Origin: Globodera rostochiensis
Taxonomy: Eukaryota; Nematoda; Chromadorea; Rhabditida; Heteroderidae
Reading direction: 5' to 3'
DNA length: 64,000 nt
Assembly: GCA_018350325.1 (NCBI GenBank)
Contig: JAEVLN010000006.1
Coordinates: 1,449,193 to 1,513,192, forward strand
Part shown: in pieces, positions 21,185 through 31,044 of the stretch
Layout of the letters: each line of letters opens with the position of its first letter
How positions within the stretch are numbered: the stretch's first letter is position 1
Notes under the pieces: model-generated
Databases searched by the model: none
The model's input: only the letters and a program-made list of their open reading frames with translations
What the model was told of the DNA's origin: nothing
Translations under genes and position numbers: made by a program

Positions 21185-21782
21185 AAAAATAAAATTGGGC
21201 ACATGCGATGATTGCGAGAGCTTTTTGCGTAAGGATATACGAATCGATGATATAAATAAACATTAATAGTATTCGATTACGATTTTGAAAAAATGCCAGG
21301 CAATTTTTTCGCAGTCAATGTTTGCAGAAATTTATTTAGTTTTTCGAGATAGTGAATGGACAGTATTTATTAAAAAAATAGCATAAATATCCTTTTCTCC
21401 TATCCCCCAAAAAAATGTCTCCTGAACTCGATCCCTTAATCGCATCTTATTTTGGGCTTCTCTGTAATTATCTTCTCAATCGTCATGTAATTGGAAATTT
21501 TGCACATAAAAACTGGCAAAGCATTTCAGAAACATTATTTTTGTGCATTCCAAACTTTAATTTGCGACTTTTCACCATTTTTCTCTTTTGATTTATTAGC
21601 AATAAATCGTTAAAATTGTTGTTATCAAAAGAATTTGCTTTTTTTCTTATGCGCCCAAACCAGGCCGGCTTTAAGCTTTGGGTACGGCTCTGGTTGTCGG
21701 GAAAAAATAAACGGTCTAAGAGCGTCTTGGACAAACCGAGAGTTGATCATCACCTATCATTTTTTCTTCTCAGTCTCATGAG

Positions 21783-21913
21783 TAGAGCTGGGATTTTTAG
21801 GTTTTACCTATTTTTTGCGAATAGGGTTTGACGAGAAAAGCCCAGAAAATGCATTCATTTTAAAAAAATTTCGACTTAAAGCGACTTTTTAGTCCCTTAT
21901 AATCCCAGCTCTA
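21783..21913. mobile_element. Miniature hAT-like element, target duplication CTCATGAG/CTCATGGG
   Basis: The termini are TAGAGCTGGGATT and AATCCCAGCTCTA. The flanking octamers match at 7 of 8 positions (21775-21782 and 21914-21921). The 131-bp interior is AT-rich, with TAGGTTTTACCTA-like words. Confidence 0.75.
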
Positions 21914-22312
21914 CTCATGGGCGAGGAATCTTAAAAAGAAACGTGTCACCGGATCCCAAAGGACGACGAGTCAGTGTTGGCGTAGGAAAAGCCTTCTAAC
22001 TTTATCAGACACATTTAACACAATATTCATACCACATCTATTATTTGTTACATCATTCCAATTGTCAGTTGCGTTGATTTCTGAATAGCAATAGCATGCC
22101 TTTTAGGAATAAGTTAACTTGGGGGGAGGTGGGGGGGGGGGGGACCTTTTCCTTTCAGGGTTTCACAATTTGCGCCGGTGTACTCTGGTCTGCAAATGCA
22201 CGCAGAGGAATTTTTTGGATTCTGGAAACCGTAGTTGTAACATAGCATTTCTTCACAGGTCACTGAATTTATTTTATTTCATCCCAATTAATTATCATAA
22301 TTTTAATTCTCT

Positions 22313-23970
22313 TCAATAATTCAGGCTGGTTTCGTAAGCAAATAAACTCAACGAGCAATACATCCGGTTCATTTCAATTAAATCCCGGAAACTTGGCCAA
22401 TGTTGTGGTCCAAAGGAGTTGCTGTATTCAGCTCCATTTATGGGCAACAGAGTAACACTCCCATTCTTTGAGAAAACATCTATCAAAAACATGATGTTTA
22501 CTATATATATAATGGATTAAAAATGTTTTTAGGGAAATAAAATTATTTTTATTATTTTTGTTGTGTGCCTATCCGAGTAGAACCAACAAGTCAATAAATA
22601 AATAAATGTTTATTTGTCGGAGGCAAAATATATGGATTGCTGCGGAGAGCAAAATATGAATAAATAAGGAGAAGACCTCGTGTGAGGAAGGAGGGCAAGT
22701 TAAATAGCCAAAAGGGGGGCAGAGAGAGAGAGAGGAAATGTCTAACAGGGACCAAAAGTAATCGATTGATGGTTTTCGATTCACATCTCAACAATTTTAG
22801 CTTTTCACCAATCTTGGAATCATTTTAAATTTTTGTAAAAAATTGGTTGTTTTATTTTCATCATTTGATCAATACCGACTGAAGAGCCTTATAAAAAATT
22901 TTTAATTTTGCTATTTAACTCATCCAAATTTCATACTTGCGCCGAAATGTGTAACGGAGCCAAGGTCCTACCCACCCGCCCAGTTGAGGAGAGTGTTGAA
23001 CGTTTGTCGATCAAACTGGTCCACATAACTCGAGTTGGTATTGCGCGCGTAAATCCAAGTTTCGTAGTCAGGGCGAGAATGTTCGTGCAAAAGCCCAAAG
23101 TGTGCGCTAGTTGGTCATGAATTACCATCCTGAAAATGTCTGCCAATGTTTACATTTTATTGATCAGTTATCATCTACGGATAAAAAATGATTTGACCAA
23201 TATTATTATATTTATTGATGCCATTTTTTGTTTACTTTTATTCTTTTATTTTTATTGTATTTTTTGCCCCGTAAATACCGATTCGCAACCGGGCCAAGAT
23301 TGATTGGCTGTATGCCGCCATCGCTTCCGACCATTCCAATTCTGGAATAGCAGCTGTTGTCGGCGCTTGTGAAATGAATTCGGTAGCCTTGGGAATTGTC
23401 CCCCTTGGTCAAAAGCTGTTTTTGTCCCAAAAGTCCACTGCCCGTCGTATGCGGCTGCCTATTCACATCAAAATAAATTAATTATTGAAATTTTCGTCGA
23501 AATTTAAATATTTACTAATACTCTTGTCGAAAGAGTATTTGATGTTCAGTGACCATTGTCTCAAGACAGCTTTGATTCCCGCTCCGCGCTTGAACCTGCC
23601 CGTTGCTTGTTCTGAAACATTGCCAAACAGAAGTTGCACTTGCGCAGGGGTCAGAAAGATGTCGCCTTGCCACAACGATCGAGAACTTTGGCTTTTCATT
23701 CTGCGCAAGAATTGACGGCGTCTGTGTTTTGTTTTCATTCGAATGCTTTGCACGGCATTCGTTTATCTTCTTCAGCACCGCTTGCAATTTCTCGTCCTTT
23801 TGCTGATCTTCGATCAGTTTGTCCATCCCGGGCTTTATCTTTTCCCGATGCATTGACAACACTTTCTTCCCTTCCTCGGCTTCACTCTCTTCGAACTCTG
23901 TTCCGCTTCCAATTTTCAATTCGATGGCCAGCAGCACAATTGCTGTGTTGCCCAACCAAATTTGGTTCAT
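22313..23970 (-). pseudogene. Astacin-family (M12A) zinc metalloprotease, decayed
   Basis: The recognisable order is as follows. A signal peptide starts at 23970 (MNQIWLGNTAIVLLAIELK). A propeptide motif LWQGDIFLTPAQ follows at about 23680. RGAGIKAVLRQWSLNIKYSF comes next. Exon 23279-23458 carries CYSRIGMVGS and INLGP. The zinc-site exon ends near 22890, and the last exon is 22313-22479 (FSKNGSVTLLP ... EMNRMYC). Damage is plain. The signal-peptide and propeptide pieces are in different frames. The zinc motif reads H-D-Q-L-A-H instead of H-E-x-x-H, an apparent 3-bp insertion. A frameshift follows LGF before HEHSRPDYETW. A TAG stop precedes the Met-turn, and the Met-turn itself is SVTHFG instead of S-x-M-H-Y-G. 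Astacins usually carry EGF or CUB tails in nematodes; none is seen. Confidence 0.75.
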
Positions 23971-24449
23971 TTTGGGGGTGTAAAATTGAAATTTGTTAGC
24001 AATGTCATTGCTATTAATGTCTGTAACGTGACAAGAATACTTTTGGTTAATTAAACAAAATGACGCCATTCTCCGTTTGTATCACGTCATTTATTTAGTT
24101 TTATATAATTTAGCAGCTATTCAACAAAATAAATTTTATTTAAATGTATTTAATTTAAAATTTGTGCGCAACAATTAATTAGTAAAAACAATAATGTTTC
24201 AACGACCGGGACCGAGATTTTTCAACGCTTTATTCCAAAAATGCTTTAAACACTTCGCCAAATGCATTTGAATTGCCCAATAACACCGAAGCCAAAAATA
24301 TGGGAAACCTTTGACTCATCTGCAGCTTTTGAAGCGCGGCGTTAGAATTCCGCTAAATGTCGCAAATCTAAACGGCACGCCCTTTTCGCATTGTTCGTTT
24401 TGTGGCACTATCTTCCACATAAACAACTTCCATATTATGTTATCGGATT

Positions 24450-24700
24450 CAAACTAGAGACCGGTCGGGACGAGATCTCGAAAAATCTCGACGAAATTCT
24501 CGAGAAATCTCGACCTCGAGGTCTCGCTCGACTAAAAAATGAGGTTCACGAGATTTTTCGAGACTCAGATTTTTCGAGAATCTCGACTCGAGATCTCGCT
24601 CGAAAGAAGAGTAGTGCGGACTGGTGCCTGACCGGCATCCGCGCTTAACCTTTTATATCCTTCAGCAGCACATAAGCTCGAGATTCTCGATCTCGAGCCC
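24450..24700. repeat. CTCGAGA-word block beginning TAGAGACCGG
   Basis: The block is composed of TCTCGA/CTCGAGAT/CTCGCTCGA words after a TAGAGACCGGTCGGG start. It matches the left-end grammar of the miniature hAT-like elements, but I could not find a second end with a matching octamer. Confidence 0.5.
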
Positions 24701-24756
24701 TAAAATAATTTTTGTAAAAATTTCTCCTGCGGCGCTTGTCGGCACCTCCTGGCATG

Positions 24757-24930
24757 CTCCATTTTGGCCGGAAATCTCTTAACAAATTGAGTCAAAATTC
24801 ACTCCATTTTGGCCGGAAATCTCTTAACAAATTGAGTCAAAATTCACTCCATTTTGGCCGTAAATCTCTTAACAAATTGAGTCAAAAATTCAAAATTTTC
24901 TCGGCGACGCCTATCGGCACCGCCGACCCT
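24757..24930. repeat. Three tandem 45-bp units plus GGCGACGCCTATCGGCACCG block
   Basis: The unit CTCCATTTTGGCC ... TCTCTTAACAAATTGAGTCA occurs three times in a row (from 24757). It then runs into the dispersed-repeat block. It is a locally amplified copy of the dispersed family. Confidence 0.7.
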
Positions 24931-25474
24931 CTCTCACCTCAAGTTTATAAACCTGAACAAAGAAAATTCCACAGAATTGTCCCAACAAATTTGCAAGAAG
25001 GTTACTTATTTATTTTTCTACAAAATTGATTCTTTTTAACCGAAATATGAAATGGAAAATAAAAGGAATTGAAAAAATGCTGCTTTTGTTGATCGATAAA
25101 AAGAGGAGCAACAAATTTTAAAAATCCATCGATCTCTTTAAACAAGAGAATTAAACGATTTAAGCTTTGTTTACTGTCGGGGGGACTTCTTCCTCAAACA
25201 TCAAAATTTGTATTCAAAGTTCGGTCCAAAGTTTGCTTCAATTTTGTCGCCAGAGTCTGACAACGAAACGCACGCAAACAATTCGACGCCAGCAGAATCG
25301 ACAAATAGACCGGCAGTTTCTGCAAAAACAAACAAAAATAAAACAATAAATGCAACTACTTTTTTTAGGTATTTATTTTTAAAAAAGTTGCTATATTCTT
25401 TTTTCCTTTTAGCATATTCTTAAAATAAGGGGCGTGTATCCGACCGGTGCATGAACGTCGACAGGGTTTTGAAT

Positions 25475-25803
25475 GTCGAATGCTTTATAACTTTTGTTGG
25501 ACTCAACTAATTAGGTGGAAAAAATGCCTAATGAAAGCTCTTGATGAATAGAATCGATCTCTTAAAAAATCTAATTGATTGGACAAAAAATAAAAAAGTT
25601 ATGGTCAGAAAACCTCCAAAAACGGGCTTTTTTTTTTGTTTTTCACTTTTTTGGCCACAAACAACTTTTTTAAACATTGTCCAATAGCAAAACGCTAGCC
25701 TTAATGATAACATCGACTTATCGCGAGCTTTCATTTGATGTGAAGTTCGACCAAATTGGTCCAGATTAAAGAAAGTTATAAAGCTTTCGACATTCGCAAT
25801 AAT
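25475..25803. repeat. Fold-back element
   Basis: The ends are GAATGTCGAATGCTTTATAA and the mirror TTATAAAGCTTTCGACATTC. Inner mirrored blocks include AAAAAAGTTATGGTCAG/TGGCCACAAACAACTTTTTT. It belongs to the TTATAACTT fold-back family. It lies just downstream of the SPRY gene's stop. Confidence 0.65.
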
Positions 25804-25890
25804 GGAATATAAACGTAAATGCACCCCTAAAATCGACTTCCCCCCCCCCAAATTTCTGTTAACGCGCCTGCTTAAAATCAAATTGCCCTT

Positions 25891-28800
25891 TTATTCTTTC
25901 TCACCCAAACGTCGTCCATTCTTTGTGTAAATGATTTGGCGAGACGCCAAATCCAGGCCGCATCCGATGACGTCACCGACGCCAAACTCCGGAATCCCTG
26001 CGTCAATGTAAGGACGCCCATCGAGGTAGGCACAGTCGTCGACCGGAACGTGACCCCAAAAAGTGCCATCGTCTTCGTATGCATAAGTGCCATCGCAGCA
26101 TCCAACCCATTTGTCCAATGGCATTTGTTTGACCGTAAGCCCAATGTGAATACCGACGCTAAATATGTATTTAAAGCATTTTTCGACGAAGCTCTCAAAC
26201 AATTTTAAATTGAATTACTCTTTTTGCACCAATATTTTCACTTCGTAGTAGAAAAAGCCCGAATTCCCATTTGGAATTGGCCATTCCGCGCGCACAGAGC
26301 GCCACGCTAAATTAAGCCGATTCAACAACAAAAAATCGATATTTTGTGAAAAAATATTTCATTTTGATATCTTTTTTTAATTTTCCAAATTGAGAAAAAT
26401 TTACATTTAAAAAATTGTGAGAAGGAAAGTGATAACACAGTTGAGGTATAAATTGACGAAATCAGTTTAAGCACATTTTTGAATCAATATTTTTTGGCAC
26501 TTTTGGAGTTTTTGGTCAGATTTTAAGGCAAATTTATCGGTTTCAGACAATATAAATCCCAGCCCTAGGTAATCAAATGCTTAAAAGAAAATAAATGTTA
26601 ATTTACCCCACTTATCCTTTTCAGTAATTTCGACAATCAGTCGATCGGGCTCAATGAGCGTGAGTTTGTTATGGCATGCAGCGGCATCCCATCGATTTTG
26701 TTGTGGCATTAATCCTAAAAAAATGAAATGAAATAAATTTTTATATTTTTTCAAACGTTAAAGCTCAAAAAACTGTGACGCCTATATTCTGTACCCGCAA
26801 TTTTAAAGAGATCTGTCAAGAAAATTGTCCGAAAATTATCGATTTTCCCGAAAATTTCCGACTTTTTGCTCAAAATTTCGGAGAATTCCGAGCCCTCAAA
26901 ATTTTTCGAAACTCGGAAGCCCAAAATGTCGGAATTGGAATTCCGCCCATCACTGGTACATACCGTATTCTCTCAAACAGAACCCCCGTGGGTTATATTT
27001 TTCAACCCTTCCAAAATGGGGGTTCTATTGTGAAACCTTACCATTTCCCTGTTGTGTTTCATCAGTCAACGCGTCAATGTTCTTCTGTCGCAGTTGTTTC
27101 TGATACTGCTCCATCTTTGCACTGAGTTCGCCCTTCAGCCGATTCATTCCCTTTAATATTTAATTTAAAATTTAAGGATAATGCTTAAGACTGGAGTTGG
27201 ACACCGGTTGCCTATCAGGGATCATCGTGGAAGGCAAAAAAAGAAACAAAATTTTCGTTGAAATTCCGGACATTTTTGGCATCCGAACGAAATTTGTTAT
27301 TTTTAATAATGGTTTAGTATTTATTATTTTGAATTTAAATAGGAGACCGGGTCCCGGTTTTTCCAAAACTCCCAGTCCCGGCCAACTTCTTTGATTAAAA
27401 ATAACTTTTAAATTATTTGTTCATATTTCCCACCTCTTCGAGCTGTTTCTTCCAACTGATTTCTAATTCATCCATTTGCTTCTTAAGCATTGTTCGGTCC
27501 GTTTCCATCTGTTGCTCAAACTTTTTGTTCTGTCCTTCAACCACACACACCAAAAATTCGTTCATTTTCTCGTCATGTTCTTTGCATTGCTAAAAAGTTG
27601 TAACACAATTCCTTTAAAGTTTAAACACGGGTAGCACGGGATGGTTCCGGGACTCAACCGGTACTGAAATGATGTATTTTTTCCACTTGGTACTGAAATT
27701 GGGTCCCGGGTTTTTAAAATTCCTTTAAAACAATTTATTTTTAATAATGGATTTTTTTTTTAATTTCAAATTTAAGTTAGGAGACCAAGTCACTGTTTTC
27801 CCAAAAATTCCGGGACCCATCCAACTCATCTTAAAATAATTTTAAATGATTTGTCCTGTATGTATAAGCTTGGCCACATGCCATTTGAGGTAAGCCGATG
27901 CCCTCTTTAAAGTTTAAACCCACTTGATCAATCATCGTTTCGCACAATGCTTTTTGATCAGCTTTTTGTTGTTCAGCATTCGCCGCTTGCATGGAAACTG
28001 AAACGGTGCAAAATCAAAAGTTAATGGGGGAAGATTAAAGGAATAATCGAGAAGAAAAGCTTTGCCGACAAAAAATGATTAACTAATTTAAAATATGTCG
28101 AAAATTTTAAAAATTTTGCTTCAAAGTGATCGATCAGTTGCTGCTGCTGCTGACAGTGAATGTTCACAATTTTACACACCAACTTTCAACCATTGTTCGT
28201 TTCCGTGGTGGTGTAGAACTTGCCAATTTTGTCCGTTTGGTTCTGTTGCTGCTTCAAAATCTCCACGTTCAGTTTGATCTCTGCTGTTGTTGTTGCTATG
28301 TCCTTGTGAGCATTTAACAATTTCTGATGTTCCAATTCGGTGTGGAGTGCTTTCTGGACAAATGGAAAAGATTGTTTTTGTTAGAATATTTTTATTCACA
28401 CATTTTCAAGCTCCAGTTTTGCAACTCTTTTCCATGCCTCCATCTGTTCAAACTGTTTGCTGACCAATTCGTTCGTCTTCTTCATTTCGTCCTTGTACTG
28501 CTTGATGTCCTTCAACTCCTCTTTGTACAGCTTCATGTCCTTCAACTCCTCTTTGTACAGCTTCATGTCGCTCAATTCCTTTTTCATGTACTCCAACTCC
28601 TCCTTGACCTCCTTCAATTCCAGTTCCGTTTTCAACTCTTCTTCAATTATGTTTTGTTCCCCCAAAGTATCATTCACAAATTCTAAAAAAGAAGAGATAA
28701 ATGATTCTAAAGTGTTTTTTTTTCAAAATATAATTAATAATTTACTTATTTTACCATTTCCATTTTGTGCCACCAAATCGAAGCCATCGCTTGAAGTTGA

Positions 28801-28998
28801 CGAATTGATCGATTGTTGGAGTTCCAATTGGTCAATTCTGTCCCGTAAACGGCGCAATTCTTCGGATGGGTCCAAATTGGCGAAAGTTGGCCATAAATGT
28901 TCTGTAAACATTGGCAATTATTTAATTAATAAATCGATTTTCATACCCTGATCAGCGGTTATGTCTCCTTCATTGGTTGATTCGATAGAAAATGACAT
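25891..28998 (-). CDS. Coiled-coil plus SPRY-domain protein (RanBPM-like SPRY family of cyst nematodes)
   Basis: Ten exons join in perfect phase: 28947-28998, 28755-28901, 28402-28682, 28191-28353, 27924-27997, 27434-27589, 27042-27150, 26607-26714, 26219-26306 and 25891-26158. The product is 481 residues. Residues 1-320 are coiled coil ([20 protein letters not shown] and similar heptads). A complete SPRY domain fills the C terminus: [60 protein letters not shown] and [13 protein letters not shown] domains bind protein partners. In potato cyst nematodes, secreted SPRY proteins act in plant cells. This one starts [11 protein letters not shown] with no signal peptide, so it is probably an intracellular member. 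No lesions are seen. Intron donors and acceptors are standard. Confidence 0.85.
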
Positions 28999-29159
28999 GT
29001 TTTTTACTACAAAATTCTGATAAAAATTTGGTTTTATTTATAAATTATTTAATGGAACACATAAAGCCAAATACAAAACAAAGAATTTTTGGCTTAAAAT
29101 TTGCATAAAATGAATTTTGAAAAATGTGTTTTAAAAGTATCTCAGCACCTGTTTATGAA

Positions 29160-29446
29160 TAGAGATATTTAGGTTACTAAATTCTAAAATAGTTGCCTAA
29201 ATAGGTAGGTGCTTAAAAAGTCCAAAATAGGTGCTAAAAAATGCAAAATAGGTACTAAAAAGTGCCAAAATTATGGGTGTAAGTTCGCAAAAAATTTTTT
29301 TTCGCAATATTTATTAATCAAAATTCATTTTTATGATAATATTTCAAATCAAAAGCAATTCAGTCAAAAAGAACTAACAATAAGACGTTTTCAGAGCAAG
29401 GGTCATTTAGGAAGAAATAGGTAAATCCCTAAAAATCCGGTCTCTA
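29160..29446. mobile_element. Miniature hAT-like element, AATAGGTGCTAAAA-word interior
   Basis: The ends are TAGAGATATTTAGG and ATCCGGTCTCTA. The flanking octamers TTTATGAA (29152-29159) and GTTATGAA (29447-29454) match at 7 of 8. The interior repeats AAATAGGTGCTAAAAA-type words. Confidence 0.6.
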
Positions 29447-29459
29447 GTTATGAATGAAC

Positions 29460-31040
29460 TTATTGGGATATTCTTTTAAATATTTATTTGAATGGACTTT
29501 ACACTTTGGGCAAAAATGCTGACCCAAAAACGGGGGGATGGACATTCTCATTCATTCATTCGTTGTTGGGAATTAATCTCTCATTTTATATCCATATATT
29601 TGAATGTTTTATTCGCTCCAAGCAAAATGTTGACCCAAAGAATTTGGGAAGGATTGTAATAAATAGAGACGAAATTTATATATGGATTAAAAAAGACGAA
29701 AATTGACTTAAAATACTTAATTTTCATAATGTTTCATATCGGTGAGGGGTAGACACAAAAATCGATAACAGTTAATCGTTCGCCTGATGAGACAGAGAAG
29801 AGAAAACTTTTTGGCACATTTGTGCAATCAATAAATAAAAGAGGCAATTAAAGCCAATCGCGGAATTTTTTCAAAAAGACTGCAAATTTTAGTGGATTTT
29901 TTTTTTCTGAATGCCCCCTGCTTTAAAATGCACGAAATGAAATGGTTTTACTTTTTTTAAATTTTAATAAAATTAAAATACATAATACATAGTACACGCC
30001 CGAAAAAAAAGAAGTCTCGCCCCAAGTAACAGAAATCTGTTTTTTACTCATTCTGTGGTTTTCGGAAAGGTCAATAAGGATTTTTTTTATTGAAATGCGG
30101 AGACTTTATGGGTTTTTTTGGGTAAAATGCATTTTTCTTAACATGTTTCATTAAAATTTCCAAAAAAAATTTCCTGACAGACCCCTCCCATTCCTAAAAG
30201 CTTCAAAAATTACCGTATTTAAAATGTTGGTTACAAATATCTTAACAAATTTAGTCAAAAAAAAAGTTCAAATTTTATCGACTCCACCTGTCTCAGAAGC
30301 TTAAAATAGGCCTAAAAAGGCCAATGGCCAAGCCGTATTGAAACAAACGAAGGTCCGAGAAAGCCAAAAAAGAGAAAAGAACTGAGGACGAAAGAATTGG
30401 ATGAACTGTTTTCGCAAATTCTTGATAAAATTTAAGCAAAAAAGTGACTGGCGAGATCTTTAGGTAAAATTTGTGCAATTCAATGCTTCAGAGCCGTTTA
30501 TGCCGCTTTTCGCTCTAATCGCCAAAGCATTGGTGTCGGGAAGCACGTCGGTCTGGGCTTAATGAAGTGTAATAAATTTATGCAATAAATGCCAAAATAT
30601 GCAAATTTAGCTTGTTCAAATAAGCTCAACCAACAAAATGCCATTTTGTAACTAAAAAAAAAACATCTCTTTCATCATAAATTTATTGTATTATTATTGA
30701 AAAGGTCAGTTTTTGTTGTTGGTCTTTGGACTCTCTTTGATTAACCACGGTGTGAGGGCAAAGAAGATAAAGATGAACATCACCAAGTCCACCCCCCACC
30801 CACCCATTCTCCAGCACCAATTGCCATTTTTCTGGGTCAGCAATTTGCTTACGATCTTTAGACCCCGACCGCCTTTATATTTACATTATTTAATGATTTG
30901 ATTAGCACTTTTTACTCCCCCCCCCCCCCCCCCTTCAACATTTGTTTCAATCATTCGAATGAACTTCTTTAAATTATTATTTATTTTTTCAGTTTTTAGC
31001 TCATTGAAATCATAAAAATCAAATAATTTGGCAACAAAAA
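29460..31040. other. No gene recognised
   Basis: The stretch is AT-rich. An element of about 75 bp repeats a GGACTTTACACTTTGGGCAA-like phrase imperfectly at 29490 and 29615. A C run lies at 30918-30932. Part of the dispersed repeat lies at 30130-30290. I can support no exon. Confidence 0.4.
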
Positions 31041-31044
31041 CGAA

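Larger units (their letters stand above)
18130..21353. repeat. Palindrome of about 3.2 kb, centred near 19742
   Basis: The left arm (about 18130-19700) and right arm (about 19790-21353) are near-identical inverted copies. Mirrored landmarks include TTGACTGCGAAAAAATTGCC at 18168, whose complement is near 21310. The arms carry the same relic frames: 80 codons at 18302-18544 and 20942-21184, 84 codons at 18843-19097 and 20390-20644, and 67 codons at 19307-19510 and 19968-20171. The left arm has an extra copy of one subsegment at 19570-19700. The centre is itself an imperfect hairpin. Confidence 0.85.

Noticed and set aside
22119..22319. Gly-run ORF beginning MGGGGGGGD
   Set aside because: It starts in a poly-G tract and has no family similarity or splice context.
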